In this document: one piece after another, positions 45,222-54,329 of the stretch
How the letters are laid out: every line of letters begins with the position of its first letter
How positions within the stretch are numbered: the first letter of the stretch is position 1
Assembly (NCBI GenBank): GCA_905215065.1
Contig: CAJMOF010000007.1
Coordinates: forward strand, 1 to 64,000
Length of the DNA: 64,000 nucleotides
Reading direction: 5' to 3'
Source of the DNA: an uncultured bacterium
GTDB taxonomy: Bacteria; Actinomycetota; Coriobacteriia; Coriobacteriales; Coriobacteriaceae
Made by a program: the position numbers and the translations under genes
The notes under the pieces: model-generated
The model's database searches: none
Seen by the model: the letters and a program-made list of their open reading frames with translations, nothing else
Told to the model about the DNA's origin: nothing

Positions 45222-48200
45222 ATGGATATGTTTGAGGACGAGTGCCAGCGCGCCTCGTGGCGTCCGTATGGAGCGATTGCCCGTGGCGTAGCCAAGCGCT
45301 GCCTGGTGGCATTTCTGGCCTTCGCGATGGCCTTTGGCACCACACCGGCTCAGCTGTGGGCCGAGGGCGCCGAGGGCATTGCCGGGGCTGTGGCTCAGGC
45401 TGCGACACCGAGTGAGGGCACGGGGGCCGCGGATGGTGCTGCCGACCAGGGTAAGGCCGAGGTTTCGGATTCCGAGGGCGCGCCTGCAGCTAGTGCCGCC
45501 ACTACAGAGGCGGCAACTGGCGACGAAGGCTCGGCGACGGGGGAGAGCCCTGCCACGAGCGTGCAGTCTTCGACGGCATCCGCTGGCCAAGCAGGATCTG
45601 CCGCCGCGACTGCCGTCCAGACAGAGAACCCGACAGAAACCGGCGATGTCGCCAAGAAGCAAGTCGAGGTCTCGTTCTCGATTGTCGGCACCGATGCCGA
45701 CGGCAAGGCTCAGACCTGGGTGGCGCCTACGCAGCTCAAGCTCGACGAGGGCGCGACGGCTGCGGATGCCTTCATTAAGCTGCAGGAGAAGACGGGCTTC
45801 AAGGCGAAGTACGAACCGAACACGGCATACGGTTTCTACCTCGAAAGCATCACGTCCCCGAGCGATGGTCGCACGCTTGCCTTCGATCCGGCGACTTATG
45901 CCTACTGGCAGCTGTTTGTCGACGGCGCGTCTTCCTCGGTTGGCGCGAGCGGCGTCAAGCTCACCCAGGGGCAGAAGATTGAGTTTGCCTATACGGCTGG
46001 TAGCTCGTCCCCTGTCGTTAAGGACCAGGTTGCCGCAAATGTGACCGTCATTGGTCGCGATGCCCAGGGCAAGACTCAGACTTGGGTCGATAACGCGCAG
46101 TATGTGGTGACGTCCGGCTCGAACGCACTTGACCTTACAAAGGTCGCGCTCGAGGCGAATGACATCGATGCCGTTGTTGCGGGCTCCTTTATTCTGAGCC
46201 TTAAGTACAACGGCGTTGAGCTGGGTAAGCTGCTCGATTATTCGACCTATTGGCAGCTGTTCATCAACGGCAAGTCGAGCGACTGCACGGCAGACAATGT
46301 CACCATTCATGCTGGCGATACCGTTACGTGGTTCTACGGTGGCTGGGGCGACCAGTTGCCCTCCGATTCTGTCCATGCTTCCGTTCAGGTCCTCGGTAAG
46401 GACAAGGACGGCAAGCAGCAGGTTTGGGCTTCGACGGGTCAGATGAGTCTCAAGGCGGGCTCTACTGCCAAGGATCTGCTGGAGCAGACTGGTCTTGATC
46501 TCGTTGCTAGTGAAGAGTCTTGGGGCTGGTGCCTCAGCGGCATTAAATCGCCGCTTGACGGTAAGACCTATAAGTATGATCCTGCGACCCGCAGTTATTG
46601 GCAATTCTATATAAATGGCAAGTCCGCCACGGTCGGTGCCGGCAACTACGAGCTCCAAGAGGGCGACGCCGTCACCTTTATGTATGCTGGCGACAGCGAT
46701 GCCCTTCCTGGCCAGGTTCTTGGGTCTGTCGATGTTGTCGGCCCCGATGTCAATGGCAACAATACTCGCTGGGGCTCGGCAAGCAACGTTTCTCTGCCCG
46801 AAGGCTCTACGGCTCAGAACCTTATTGAGACGGTCCTGAAGGCCAAGGGCGTTACGTACAACGGCTCCCAGAGTGGTGAGTACTGGTTCCTCAATTCCAT
46901 CAACTCGCCGTTCGATCACAAGCCGTATGCCTGGGATGCTGCGACCAATAAATCTTGGCATCTGTATATCAATGGAGAGCCCTCCTTACTCTGCGCCAAC
47001 CAGATTACGCTCAAGAGCGGCGATAAGGTTACGCTTGCCTATACCACCGACGATTCGCCCATGCCCGATCCCGACAAGATTGTCGTGGACCCGAGTGCGA
47101 CGACTCCTGATTGGGATGCCGAGTGGGCCGGCTACGGTAACAGCGGCAACGGTACGTCCGTTACGGACGCCAAGACGCCTGCGCAGGCCGCCGGTCTTAA
47201 GTGGGCCTTCGATTGGAAGGCCGAGTCTGGTCAGCAGTATGCCAACTGCAGCGAGCCTGTCATTGCTAACGGTTTTGTGTACATCGCGACCGAGAACGAG
47301 CTCATTAAGATCGATTCGTCCACGGGCAAAAAGGTTGCCTCTGCGCCGCTTGCCTCCAAGGTGAGCTATACCTCTCGTCCGATCTATACCAATGGCCTTA
47401 TCATCGTTCCGCTCAACGGCGGTGCGGTCCAGGCGATTACTGCTGACAAGCTGATCTGCAAGTGGCTGACGCCTGGTTTGACGGACTTGACGCAGAGCTC
47501 CTGCACCGTCGTTTCGGACGGCGAGTACGTCTATGTAGGCTCGGTCGATATTTCGTATGACGAGAATTACAACGCGACCTACGGCAACGGCTCCTTTGCG
47601 CGCATTAAGATTGCCACGGGCGAAGTTTCTTGGCAGAACATCGACCCTGCCGAGGGCTATTACTGGACTGGTGCGGCTTTGACGGATAAGTATGCCATCG
47701 TTCCTACGAGCGCGGGTACGCTTAAGTGCATTGATAAGACGACGGGCGATGTCGTTTCGACCATGAAGCTCGGCGCTGTCGCAAATGCCGATTGCATTGC
47801 CGATCCGTCCAATGGTTCGACCTTCTATCAGATGACGCACGACGGAAAGCTCCATGTGATTTCGCTTTCGGCGAAGGGCGTGTTGAGTGAACAGAAGACG
47901 GTTGATCTGGGCCTTACGAATAACATGAGCGCTCCGGCGGTGGCTGGCGAAAACTTGATTGTCGGCGGACAGACGGCTACTGGCTCTGCTCTGGTTCTCT
48001 ATAACCTGAAGACGGGTAAGACCACGATGGTCGCTGCTGCCGACGGCAAGGCGCTGCCGGCTGGCCTCAACGGTATTGCTGCTACTCCGCTGGTGAGTGT
48101 TCAGGACGGCAAGACCTATGTGTACTTCACTGTTAACAGCGCGGATAGCAAGGATTACGTCAACTACTCTGCTGGTGGTGGCGTGTATCGCTATACGCTC

Positions 48201-48998
48201 GGCGATGCAGAGGCGACGCAGATTTATGATGCGGCTGGCCATTACCAGTACTGTGACTCTCCGGTCATTGTCGATGCATCTGGCAACCTGTACTACATCA
48301 ATGATTCGGGTACTCTGTTCAAGCTGGGGGCCGTTGAGTCTTGGACGGTTGCCTTTAATTCCAACGGCGGGTCTGCTTGCGACACTAAGTTTGTCGCTAC
48401 GGCCGATGGCAAGCTGGTCAAGCCGGCCGATCCGACGCGCGATGGCTACACTTTCGACGGTTGGTATACCGATGAGACTTGCACGCAGGCGTATGACTTC
48501 AGTATGCCGGTGACGGCCGATCTGACGCTGTATGCCAAGTGGACCAAGAATGCTGTTAACCCTGGCGGCAATGGTGGTTCTGGCACTAATGGTGGCAACG
48601 GTGGCGCTGGCAACGGTTCCGGTGCTGGCATGGGCACGGGTTCCGGCTCCGGCACGAAGGGCCAGCAGGCCGGCGGCGCTATCGCCCCGGGTCATAAGCC
48701 GACGACCAAGACGACGGTGTCGACCAAGACCGAGACCAAGGACAACAAGTCCGACAAGAAGGACACCGATAAGTCCGATAAGAAGGACGAGAAGAAGTCT
48801 GACAAGAAGGACGGCAAGTCCGACAAGAAGTCCGATTCCAAGTCCGATACGGGCGCTGCTTCCACGACCACTGCCAAGAAGTCCTCTGATGCTTCCGAGC
48901 AGGAGACTGGCACCAATCCGCTCGCCATCGTTGGCGTTGCCGCCGGCGTCATCGGTCTCGCCATCGTCGGCGTGTTCGTGTTCACCAAACGTCGGTAG
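45222..48998 (+). CDS. Exported four-repeat DUF4430 / beta-propeller / InlB-repeat surface protein
   Basis: A 1258-residue surface protein under a cobalamin riboswitch. Layout: signal peptide with hydrophobic core CLVAFLAFAMAFG ending near LWA-EG; Ala/Ser/Thr-rich linker to about 140; four DUF4430 repeats at about 145-262, 273-380, 384-497 and 500-620, each with a W/Y-x-x-x-NG-type core such as YWQLFINGKSS; a PQQ-type beta-propeller at about 643-1040; one InlB-type repeat (TRDGYTFDGWYTDETC); a Gly-rich then Lys/Asp/Ser-rich stalk; and a C-terminal helix (PLAIVGVAAGVIGLAIVGVF) with KRR. No LPXTG motif was seen. DUF4430 is the C-terminal domain family of transcobalamin and intrinsic factor. ATG 45222 has AGGAG upstream; ATG 45228 and ATG 45141 (better purine-rich site) are alternatives. 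Confidence 0.85.
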   Translation: MDMFEDECQRASWRPYGAIARGVAKRCLVAFLAFAMAFGTTPAQLWAEGAEGIAGAVAQAATPSEGTGAADGAADQGKAEVSDSEGAPAASAATTEAATGDEGSATGESPATSVQSSTASAGQAGSAAATAVQTENPTETGDVAKKQVEVSFSIVGTDADGKAQTWVAPTQLKLDEGATAADAFIKLQEKTGFKAKYEPNTAYGFYLESITSPSDGRTLAFDPATYAYWQLFVDGASSSVGASGVKLTQGQKIEFAYTAGSSSPVVKDQVAANVTVIGRDAQGKTQTWVDNAQYVVTSGSNALDLTKVALEANDIDAVVAGSFILSLKYNGVELGKLLDYSTYWQLFINGKSSDCTADNVTIHAGDTVTWFYGGWGDQLPSDSVHASVQVLGKDKDGKQQVWASTGQMSLKAGSTAKDLLEQTGLDLVASEESWGWCLSGIKSPLDGKTYKYDPATRSYWQFYINGKSATVGAGNYELQEGDAVTFMYAGDSDALPGQVLGSVDVVGPDVNGNNTRWGSASNVSLPEGSTAQNLIETVLKAKGVTYNGSQSGEYWFLNSINSPFDHKPYAWDAATNKSWHLYINGEPSLLCANQITLKSGDKVTLAYTTDDSPMPDPDKIVVDPSATTPDWDAEWAGYGNSGNGTSVTDAKTPAQAAGLKWAFDWKAESGQQYANCSEPVIANGFVYIATENELIKIDSSTGKKVASAPLASKVSYTSRPIYTNGLIIVPLNGGAVQAITADKLICKWLTPGLTDLTQSSCTVVSDGEYVYVGSVDISYDENYNATYGNGSFARIKIATGEVSWQNIDPAEGYYWTGAALTDKYAIVPTSAGTLKCIDKTTGDVVSTMKLGAVANADCIADPSNGSTFYQMTHDGKLHVISLSAKGVLSEQKTVDLGLTNNMSAPAVAGENLIVGGQTATGSALVLYNLKTGKTTMVAAADGKALPAGLNGIAATPLVSVQDGKTYVYFTVNSADSKDYVNYSAGGGVYRYTLGDAEATQIYDAAGHYQYCDSPVIVDASGNLYYINDSGTLFKLGAVESWTVAFNSNGGSACDTKFVATADGKLVKPADPTRDGYTFDGWYTDETCTQAYDFSMPVTADLTLYAKWTKNAVNPGGNGGSGTNGGNGGAGNGSGAGMGTGSGSGTKGQQAGGAIAPGHKPTTKTTVSTKTETKDNKSDKKDTDKSDKKDEKKSDKKDGKSDKKSDSKSDTGAASTTTAKKSSDASEQETGTNPLAIVGVAAGVIGLAIVGVFVFTKRR

Positions 48999-49007
48999 GT
49001 GAGGGCT

Positions 49008-49892
49008 GTGTCCAATAAATCCAAGGACGCTGACCCCAAGCAACCAGATTCATCGTTCATTCAGTTCGACGATGCAAAGCAACAGGGCGCCGCTTCGGCG
49101 GCGTCCGCCCCTCGTCGCAAGGCGCTCCTTGGCGTTCTGACTGCTGCGTGCACCATTCTGATCGTCGTCTCGCTGGGCTTCGTCCATCCTTCCACAAGCG
49201 GTGCCTGGTCCATCGACTGGATCATTCAGACCGTGACGGGGGAGAGCGTCGTCACCAAGGACACCAAGGCGTCTGGCTCGACTACGACTTCGGTCGAGGC
49301 CAGTTCCAAGGATTCCAAGTCATCGAATGACGCAAAAGACGAGTCCAAGGACGATTCCGAGTCTTCAAACAAGGAATCGGATAAGAGCTCGGATAGCAAG
49401 AAGTCCGATGGTCAGGACGGCAAGAAGTCTGGAGATAAATCCGCTGCCCAGAATAGGGGAGCCGGCGATACTTCCAATGTGTCTGGCGGTGCTTCTTCGG
49501 GCGGCGGCCAGTCGTCTGATGGAGCCTCCAGCTCTAATGGCGGAAGCGCTCCCTCGGGCGGACAGGGCGGCTCGCAGGAGTCCAGCTACGTAACGGTGAC
49601 GGTTTCGGTCACATCGAGCGCTGTGGGCAATCCTGTGTCTTCTGGTGGCACCTTTACCTTTAACGAAGGCGCTACCGTCTACGATGCCCTGTGCGCGTTG
49701 GGCCTTTCTGTCAACGCACACGGCTCATCGTTCGGCACGTATGTCTCCGCGATTGGTGGTTTGGCCGAGAAACAGTACGGCGGCACGAGCGGCTGGATGT
49801 ACTCCGTCAACGGCACAACGCCTATGACGGCCTGCAGCAACTACGTTCTCTCCAACGGCGACAACGTGGTCTGGTATTACGTTACAGGCTAA
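49008..49892 (+). CDS. Membrane-anchored single-DUF4430 surface protein
   Basis: A 294-residue protein starting 9 bp after the large DUF4430 gene and almost certainly in its operon. Residues about 35-57 form an N-terminal membrane anchor (ALLGVLTAACTILIVVSLGF). A long Ser/Lys/Asp-rich then Gly/Ser-rich stalk runs to about 195. The C-terminal DUF4430 domain (about 197-294) ends with GWMYSVNGTTPMTACSNYVL and NGDNVVWYYVTG. The GTG at 49008 is chosen because AGGTGAGG lies just before it; GTG 48999 has none. The topology (cytoplasmic N terminus, extracellular DUF4430) suggests a membrane-proximal receiver for ligand bound by the larger protein, but this is inference. A strong terminator follows. 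Confidence 0.85.
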   Translation: MSNKSKDADPKQPDSSFIQFDDAKQQGAASAASAPRRKALLGVLTAACTILIVVSLGFVHPSTSGAWSIDWIIQTVTGESVVTKDTKASGSTTTSVEASSKDSKSSNDAKDESKDDSESSNKESDKSSDSKKSDGQDGKKSGDKSAAQNRGAGDTSNVSGGASSGGGQSSDGASSSNGGSAPSGGQGGSQESSYVTVTVSVTSSAVGNPVSSGGTFTFNEGATVYDALCALGLSVNAHGSSFGTYVSAIGGLAEKQYGGTSGWMYSVNGTTPMTACSNYVLSNGDNVVWYYVTG

Positions 49893-49912
49893 AGACCTCG
49901 ACATAGTGCGCC

Positions 49913-49953
49913 AGACGGGCGGTTCGGACAAACATCCGGGCCGCCCGTCTTTA
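49913..49953 (+). terminator. Rho-independent terminator of the DUF4430 operon
   Basis: AGACGGGCGG (49913-49922) pairs perfectly with CCGCCCGTCT (49941-49950), with an additional CGGA/TCCG pair inside the loop, and is followed by TTAT. Confidence 0.85.
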
Positions 49954-50007
49954 TGCGAATGGGACGCCGTGGCCCGCCTCACATGCCTTCCTCGGCAGGC
50001 TCTGCAA

Positions 50008-50043
50008 ACAAAAAACCGGCTGGAACGAGAATTCCAACCGGCT
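50008..50043 (-). terminator. Rho-independent terminator of the downstream gtrA gene
   Basis: AGCCGGTTGGAA and TTCCAGCCGGT pair on the minus strand around a short loop and are followed by TTTTTTGTTTG. It stands opposite the terminator of the DUF4430 operon. Confidence 0.9.
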
Positions 50044-50069
50044 ATACATTCAAGCAAATGTCGAATCGA

Positions 50070-50477
50070 CTACGACTGCGCACCCTCGAGGAAGAGGCGG
50101 CGGCTAAAGTAGTTGTACCAGGTGACCAGGAACGTTGCGATTGCCTTCATGGCCTGGTAGCCGATGCTCAAAAACGTGACGCCCACAAACATGTACAGGT
50201 CGTTAAGGCCCAAGCCGATCACGGACAGGATGGTGAAGATCGTGAACTCGCGCTTGCGGCTCATGCCCTCGCGGTGGTCGAACACGTACTTCATGCTGAG
50301 CCAGTAGTTGACCACGACGGACGTGATAAACGAGAGTGTGGTACTCATCAAAAAGTCGAGGTGGAACAGCTCGACGAGCGCAATGAGCATGCCCCAGTCG
50401 ATGCCAAAGGAGATAAGACCCACGACAGCGAACTTGAGGAACTGCTTGGTATGAGGTTGTGCCAGTGCCTTGCGCAC
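50070..50477 (-). CDS. GtrA family membrane protein, copy 1
   Basis: A roughly 135-residue four-helix membrane protein of the GtrA family, thought to help flip or supply polyprenyl-linked sugars for cell-envelope glycan decoration. Landmarks are FLKFAVVGLISFGIDWGML, NYWLSMKYVF and the final YNYFSRRLFLEG. The GTG at 50477 makes the N terminus (VRKALAQPHTKQFLKF) match its neighbour's MQKLLAQIMKFG; the frame extends to a TTG at 50558 that adds 27 unlikely residues. Neither start has a strong ribosome site. No glycosyltransferase gene adjoins, so the sugar pathway is unknown. It is a paralog of the protein at 50698-51093. Confidence 0.82.
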   Translation of the reverse strand: MRKALAQPHTKQFLKFAVVGLISFGIDWGMLIALVELFHLDFLMSTTLSFITSVVVNYWLSMKYVFDHREGMSRKREFTIFTILSVIGLGLNDLYMFVGVTFLSIGYQAMKAIATFLVTWYNYFSRRLFLEGAQS

Positions 50478-50697
50478 GTAATCACATCCAATGCGTTGAT
50501 GAATCGAGCAAAGAGTTACTTTAGAGCTTTTGCATGGGAAACGTAAGGTCTTTGGCAAGAACTATACGAACTCGCCAAATATTCAAGAGCTAATCCGCAA
50601 GCGTTGTAAATTTGCCCGTAAACGAGCGAGACCCACGAACAACGCTGCACTCGACGAGCGTCATCCGTGGGTCCCGTAGTGCAACGAGGAGGCCGAG

Positions 50698-51093
50698 CTA
50701 CTTGGTCTCCTCGCCCTCCAGGAAGATCTTTCGGGTCACAAAGTTGTAGACCATGACCAGCGCGGTAGCGCAAATCTTGGCGATATTGGCCTCGAGGCCC
50801 AGACCGGCGTTGAGGGCCAGCACGATGCCGTCGTTGAGTGCCAAGCCAATAACGGACAGCACGACAAAGATGATGAACTCGCGGCGGCGACTCATGCCCT
50901 CCTTGTGCGCAAACACATACTTCATGCTCGCGACATAGTTAAAGATGAGCGAGACGATAAAGCCGCTGGTATTGGCAATCAGGATGTTAAGGCCCAGACC
51001 GTAGTGGAGCAGATTCATAATGCCAAAGTCGATGACCGTGGCAATGACGCCGACGACGCCAAACTTCATAATCTGCGCAAGGAGCTTTTGCAT
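50698..51093 (-). CDS. GtrA family membrane protein, copy 2
   Basis: A 131-residue paralog of the preceding gene, sharing SMKYVF.H.EGMSR.REF.IF and LSVIGL.LND. It has four membrane helices and a short basic C terminus (NFVTRKIFLEGEETK). The ATG at 51093 follows GGCAGG on the minus strand and gives the usual GtrA length; an upstream in-frame ATG at 51156 would add 21 non-conserved residues. The 220 bp between the two gtrA genes hold no gene, so they may have separate promoters. A role in surface glycan assembly is family knowledge only. Confidence 0.87.
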   Translation of the reverse strand: MQKLLAQIMKFGVVGVIATVIDFGIMNLLHYGLGLNILIANTSGFIVSLIFNYVASMKYVFAHKEGMSRRREFIIFVVLSVIGLALNDGIVLALNAGLGLEANIAKICATALVMVYNFVTRKIFLEGEETK

Positions 51094-51171
51094 GGTACCT
51101 GCCTTAGGGTGGCGCTGGGGCGCCGTGGGGATGACAAACCCAGCAAGTTTAGCCAATCCCCGCGGGTGGAG

Positions 51172-53088
51172 CTAGGCGCGCTCCTCGATAGCACCGTTTC
51201 TATATGCATCGAGCAGTTGGCGTAGGTCCTGGATCTGGCTGCGGATCTTGGCGCCGGTATCGGTGTCGCTCACCATGCGGCGGCGGTCGGCCTCGTCAAA
51301 GCGGTTGGTCTCGCTTTCGATATCGATGTTGCGGGTGAGCGCCTCGGCAACGGTGGTAAAGGCCTGGTGCGACTTGAGGCGGCACCCTCGCGAGCTCGAG
51401 ATAAGCGTGTAGCCGGCGATGCCCGTCTTGGGATGGTAAGCGCGGCAGAATCCGCCATCGATGACCAGCAGCTTGCCCTCGGCGCGGATGGGCTGCTCGC
51501 CCTTGGTGGTTTTAACGGGCGTGTGGCCGTTGATGATGTGACCGGTCGGTGAGCATGCCATGGGCGCGACGCCAAACTCGCGCATGATGTCGTCGCAGAC
51601 CGAGGGCGACTTGGTAAGCGTAAAGTACGGGTCCATCGGCTCGACCCAGGTGCTCTTGTCGGCGATATAGGCGCGCTCAAAGGTACGCACCAGGCGTCCG
51701 CTGGCGGGTGAGTTAAAGCCAATCCACAGGTACCACATCCAGTCGAGAGCGTCGCGGTCGCCCACGCGCCAGGCGCGGCGGGCGATGTGGTCGCAAAAAT
51801 CGAGATAATCGCGGCCAGCGTGCCAGGTGCCCAGGCAGTTCATGCTGCTAAAGGTGCCGTCTTCGTTGAGCGGCACGCAGCCATGGAACAGCAGGTTGCC
51901 GTTGGCGACCTTGTACATCGAGCCGTGGGAATAGAGGAAATCGATATGGCGATGCAGGTGATCGGCGGTGACAAACTCGGACACGAGCTTGTCGATGATG
52001 TGCTGCTCCTGAGACGTGAGCGTATAGGGGTCCGTCGGGTCGACGGTGGGGAAGTCGTTGGTCGTGAGCGGCCACACGCTGCCGTCGGCGAGCGTGACCG
52101 TGCCGGTGTCGTGGTCGATCTTGTCGAGTAACAGGCGGTCGGTCATGTCGAACTCGGGATGGCGCTGGATAATCTGACCCTCGAGCTTAAAGAGCAGCAC
52201 GTTGATGGCCTTGATCAGCGGGGTGATGGACTCACCGGCGGTGTAGGTGGCATCGGCAAAGGCGACAAGCTCACGCAGCGAGATGCCGTAGTCGTTCTCC
52301 AGGATCTCGTAGTTGTCGTAGCGTAGGTTGTTGCGCAGCACCGTGGCGATGCAGGCGGGCTCACCGGCCGCAGCGCCCATCCACAGCAGGTCGTGGTTGC
52401 CCCACTGGATGTCGAGTGAATGGTAGGTGAGCAGGCGGTCCATAATCTTGGCCGCGCCGCCACCGCGGTCGAAGATGTCGCCCACCAGGTGCAGGTGGTC
52501 GACGGCCAGGCGCTTGATGAGCGAGGCAAGCGACTCGATAAAGTCGTCGGCGCTTGCGGTCTCCAGGATGGACTCCACGATGCGCTCGTGATAGCGCACG
52601 CGATAGTTGTTCTCGTCCGGGTGCGTGTGCAGCAGCTCGTCGATGATATAGGCGTAATCGCGTGGGATGGCCTTACGCACCTTGGAGCGCGTATAACGGC
52701 TCGAAAGCGAGCGGGCAACCACAATGAGTTGGTCAAGCATCGTCTTGTACCAGGTGGGCGAGTCCTCGCGCTGGCTGCGGACCAGCTCGATCTTCTCGTG
52801 CGGGTAGTAGATGAGCGTGCACAGCTCGCCCTTTTCGTCAAAGGAAAGCGTGCCGCCAAAAATCTCGTCGACATGCTCGCGCACGACGCCCGAGCAGTTG
52901 TTGAGGATGTGCATAAAGGCTTCGTACTCGCCATGCACGTCGCTCATAAAATGCTCGGTGCCTTTGGGCAGGTTGAGAATGGCCGAGAGATTGATAATCT
53001 CGGTAAACGCGGATTGCTCGGTGGGAAATTGTTTCGACAGCAGACGCAGATACTTGAAGTCTTGCGGATTGCGATCGAATGCGACCAT
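51172..53088 (-). CDS. fbp: Class III fructose-1,6-bisphosphatase
   Basis: A 638-residue enzyme of the Firmicutes-type class III family that hydrolyses fructose 1,6-bisphosphate in gluconeogenesis. It is a calcineurin-like metallophosphatase: MSDVHGEYEAFMHIL, VGDIFDRGGGA and WGNHDLLWMGA carry the metal ligands, and INGHTPVKTTKGEQPI lies near the C terminus. The length is normal. The ATG at 53088 is preceded by GGAAGG; the longer frame to 53133 adds 15 non-conserved residues. Related enzymes are controlled by phosphoenolpyruvate or AMP, but nothing in the sequence shows regulation here. It is 78 bp downstream of the gtrA copy 2 start and on the same strand. Confidence 0.94.
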   Translation of the reverse strand: MVAFDRNPQDFKYLRLLSKQFPTEQSAFTEIINLSAILNLPKGTEHFMSDVHGEYEAFMHILNNCSGVVREHVDEIFGGTLSFDEKGELCTLIYYPHEKIELVRSQREDSPTWYKTMLDQLIVVARSLSSRYTRSKVRKAIPRDYAYIIDELLHTHPDENNYRVRYHERIVESILETASADDFIESLASLIKRLAVDHLHLVGDIFDRGGGAAKIMDRLLTYHSLDIQWGNHDLLWMGAAAGEPACIATVLRNNLRYDNYEILENDYGISLRELVAFADATYTAGESITPLIKAINVLLFKLEGQIIQRHPEFDMTDRLLLDKIDHDTGTVTLADGSVWPLTTNDFPTVDPTDPYTLTSQEQHIIDKLVSEFVTADHLHRHIDFLYSHGSMYKVANGNLLFHGCVPLNEDGTFSSMNCLGTWHAGRDYLDFCDHIARRAWRVGDRDALDWMWYLWIGFNSPASGRLVRTFERAYIADKSTWVEPMDPYFTLTKSPSVCDDIMREFGVAPMACSPTGHIINGHTPVKTTKGEQPIRAEGKLLVIDGGFCRAYHPKTGIAGYTLISSSRGCRLKSHQAFTTVAEALTRNIDIESETNRFDEADRRRMVSDTDTGAKIRSQIQDLRQLLDAYRNGAIEERA

Positions 53089-53406
53089 GAAACACCTTCC
53101 GATGGGGTTGGTAAAACTGATAAACAGCGTCAAACGTTTATCAGTATGCGCCGCTTTTGTTTCGATTGGGGGTGGGAGGTCGAATTGTTGGCCGAACGGT
53201 TTGGTAAATCGATTTAGTTGAGGTAGATATGGCGGTTGGGTGGAGACGTAGGGTCGTTTTTACAGACGTATGCCTCCGGGATCGATAGAGATGATGACGG
53301 TAAAGATGTTCACCACCTTTGGCTCTATTTGGTAAATAGTGGACATTTGTACCGTATTTATGCTTGCTGTGCGATAATTTTTATAACTATACGTAAGGAG
53401 CCTCAT
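53089..53406. promoter_or_regulatory. 318-bp divergent intergenic region (fbp and degV)
   Basis: Its right half is AT-rich and probably holds the degV promoter: GATAAT at 53373-53378 and TATAAC at 53382-53387 are both possible -10 boxes, without a clean -35. CTATTTGGTAAATAG (53325-53339) is a small palindrome that could be an operator. No ORF beginning here is convincing. Confidence 0.45.
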
Positions 53407-54297
53407 ATGAGTGATTTTGTCCTGACCTGTGAATCCGCCGCCGATCGAACTCGGGAGTTCTTTGAATCGCGCAATATCCCTGTCGTGTGTTTTCATTACG
53501 AGATCGACGATGTTGTCTATGCGGACGATCTGTATCAGTCGATTACGCCGGACGAGTTTTTTGCCCAGATATCCGCGGGCGCCATGCCCAAGACGTCTCA
53601 GGTGAGCGTGGGTGAGTACGAGGAGTTTTGGGAGCCGCTTGTTGCCGAGGGCAAAGACGTGCTGCACCTGACGTTGTCGTCGGGTATTTCGGGCACGTAT
53701 GGATCGGCCTGCGTTGCGGCGCAGATGCTCGCGGATCGCTATCCCCAGGGCGGCAAGGTGCGCGTCATCGATTCGCTGGCAGCGTCTTCGGGCTTTGGCC
53801 TGCTGGCGGAATGTGCCGCCGACGTGCGCGATAGCGGGGCTTCACTCGACGAGACGGCCGCTTGGATCGAGGAGCATAAGCTCAACCTGCACCACTGGTT
53901 CTTCTCGACCGATCTGTCGAGCTACCTGCGCGGCGGTCGCATTTCGGCTGCGAGCGCGATCATCGGCACGGCGCTTAAGATTTGCCCACTTATGACGGTC
54001 GATTGCGACGGCAAGCTGTCGCCACGTGAGAAGATTCGCACTAAGAAGCGCGCGATTTCCGAGATGGCTAAGACCATGATGGCACACGTGCAGGACGGTG
54101 CGGATTATTCGGGTAAATGCATCATGTCGCACTCGGCGTGCCGCGAGGATGCCGAAGCAGTTGCGGCGCTGATTGAGGAACAGGTTCCGCAGCTTAAAGG
54201 CAAGATTGAGATCAATAACATCGGTACTCTGATTGGCTCGCATACCGGACCTGGTACGGTGGCGCTCTTCTTTATGGGCGACAAGCGCGTGGATTAA
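53407..54297 (+). CDS. DegV family fatty-acid-binding protein
   Basis: A 296-residue two-domain protein of the DegV/FakB family, which binds a fatty acid and presents it to the FakA kinase for phospholipid synthesis. The N-terminal domain begins FVLTCESAADRT; the fatty-acid carboxylate-binding motifs TSQVS and LSSGISGTY are present, and the C-terminal domain includes LRGGRIS and GTLIGSHTGPGTVALFF. AAGGAG lies 6 nt before the ATG at 53407. The N-terminal upstream open frame to 53236 is not conserved. No fakA homolog adjoins, so its partner lies elsewhere. Confidence 0.92.
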   Translation: MSDFVLTCESAADRTREFFESRNIPVVCFHYEIDDVVYADDLYQSITPDEFFAQISAGAMPKTSQVSVGEYEEFWEPLVAEGKDVLHLTLSSGISGTYGSACVAAQMLADRYPQGGKVRVIDSLAASSGFGLLAECAADVRDSGASLDETAAWIEEHKLNLHHWFFSTDLSSYLRGGRISAASAIIGTALKICPLMTVDCDGKLSPREKIRTKKRAISEMAKTMMAHVQDGADYSGKCIMSHSACREDAEAVAALIEEQVPQLKGKIEINNIGTLIGSHTGPGTVALFFMGDKRVD

Positions 54298-54329
54298 TTT
54301 GCCCCATCACATCGCTGCATGATTGCCCA

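Noticed and set aside
48720..48900. Lys/Asp/Ser-rich tract as a DNA tandem repeat expansion or phase-variable locus
   Set aside because: Codons vary between units, so it is protein-level low complexity (a surface stalk) rather than a slippage-prone DNA repeat.
46986..49043. Long minus-strand frames opposite the DUF4430 genes
   Set aside because: Repetitive Arg/Ile/Gly translation without domains; mirrors the real plus-strand codon bias.
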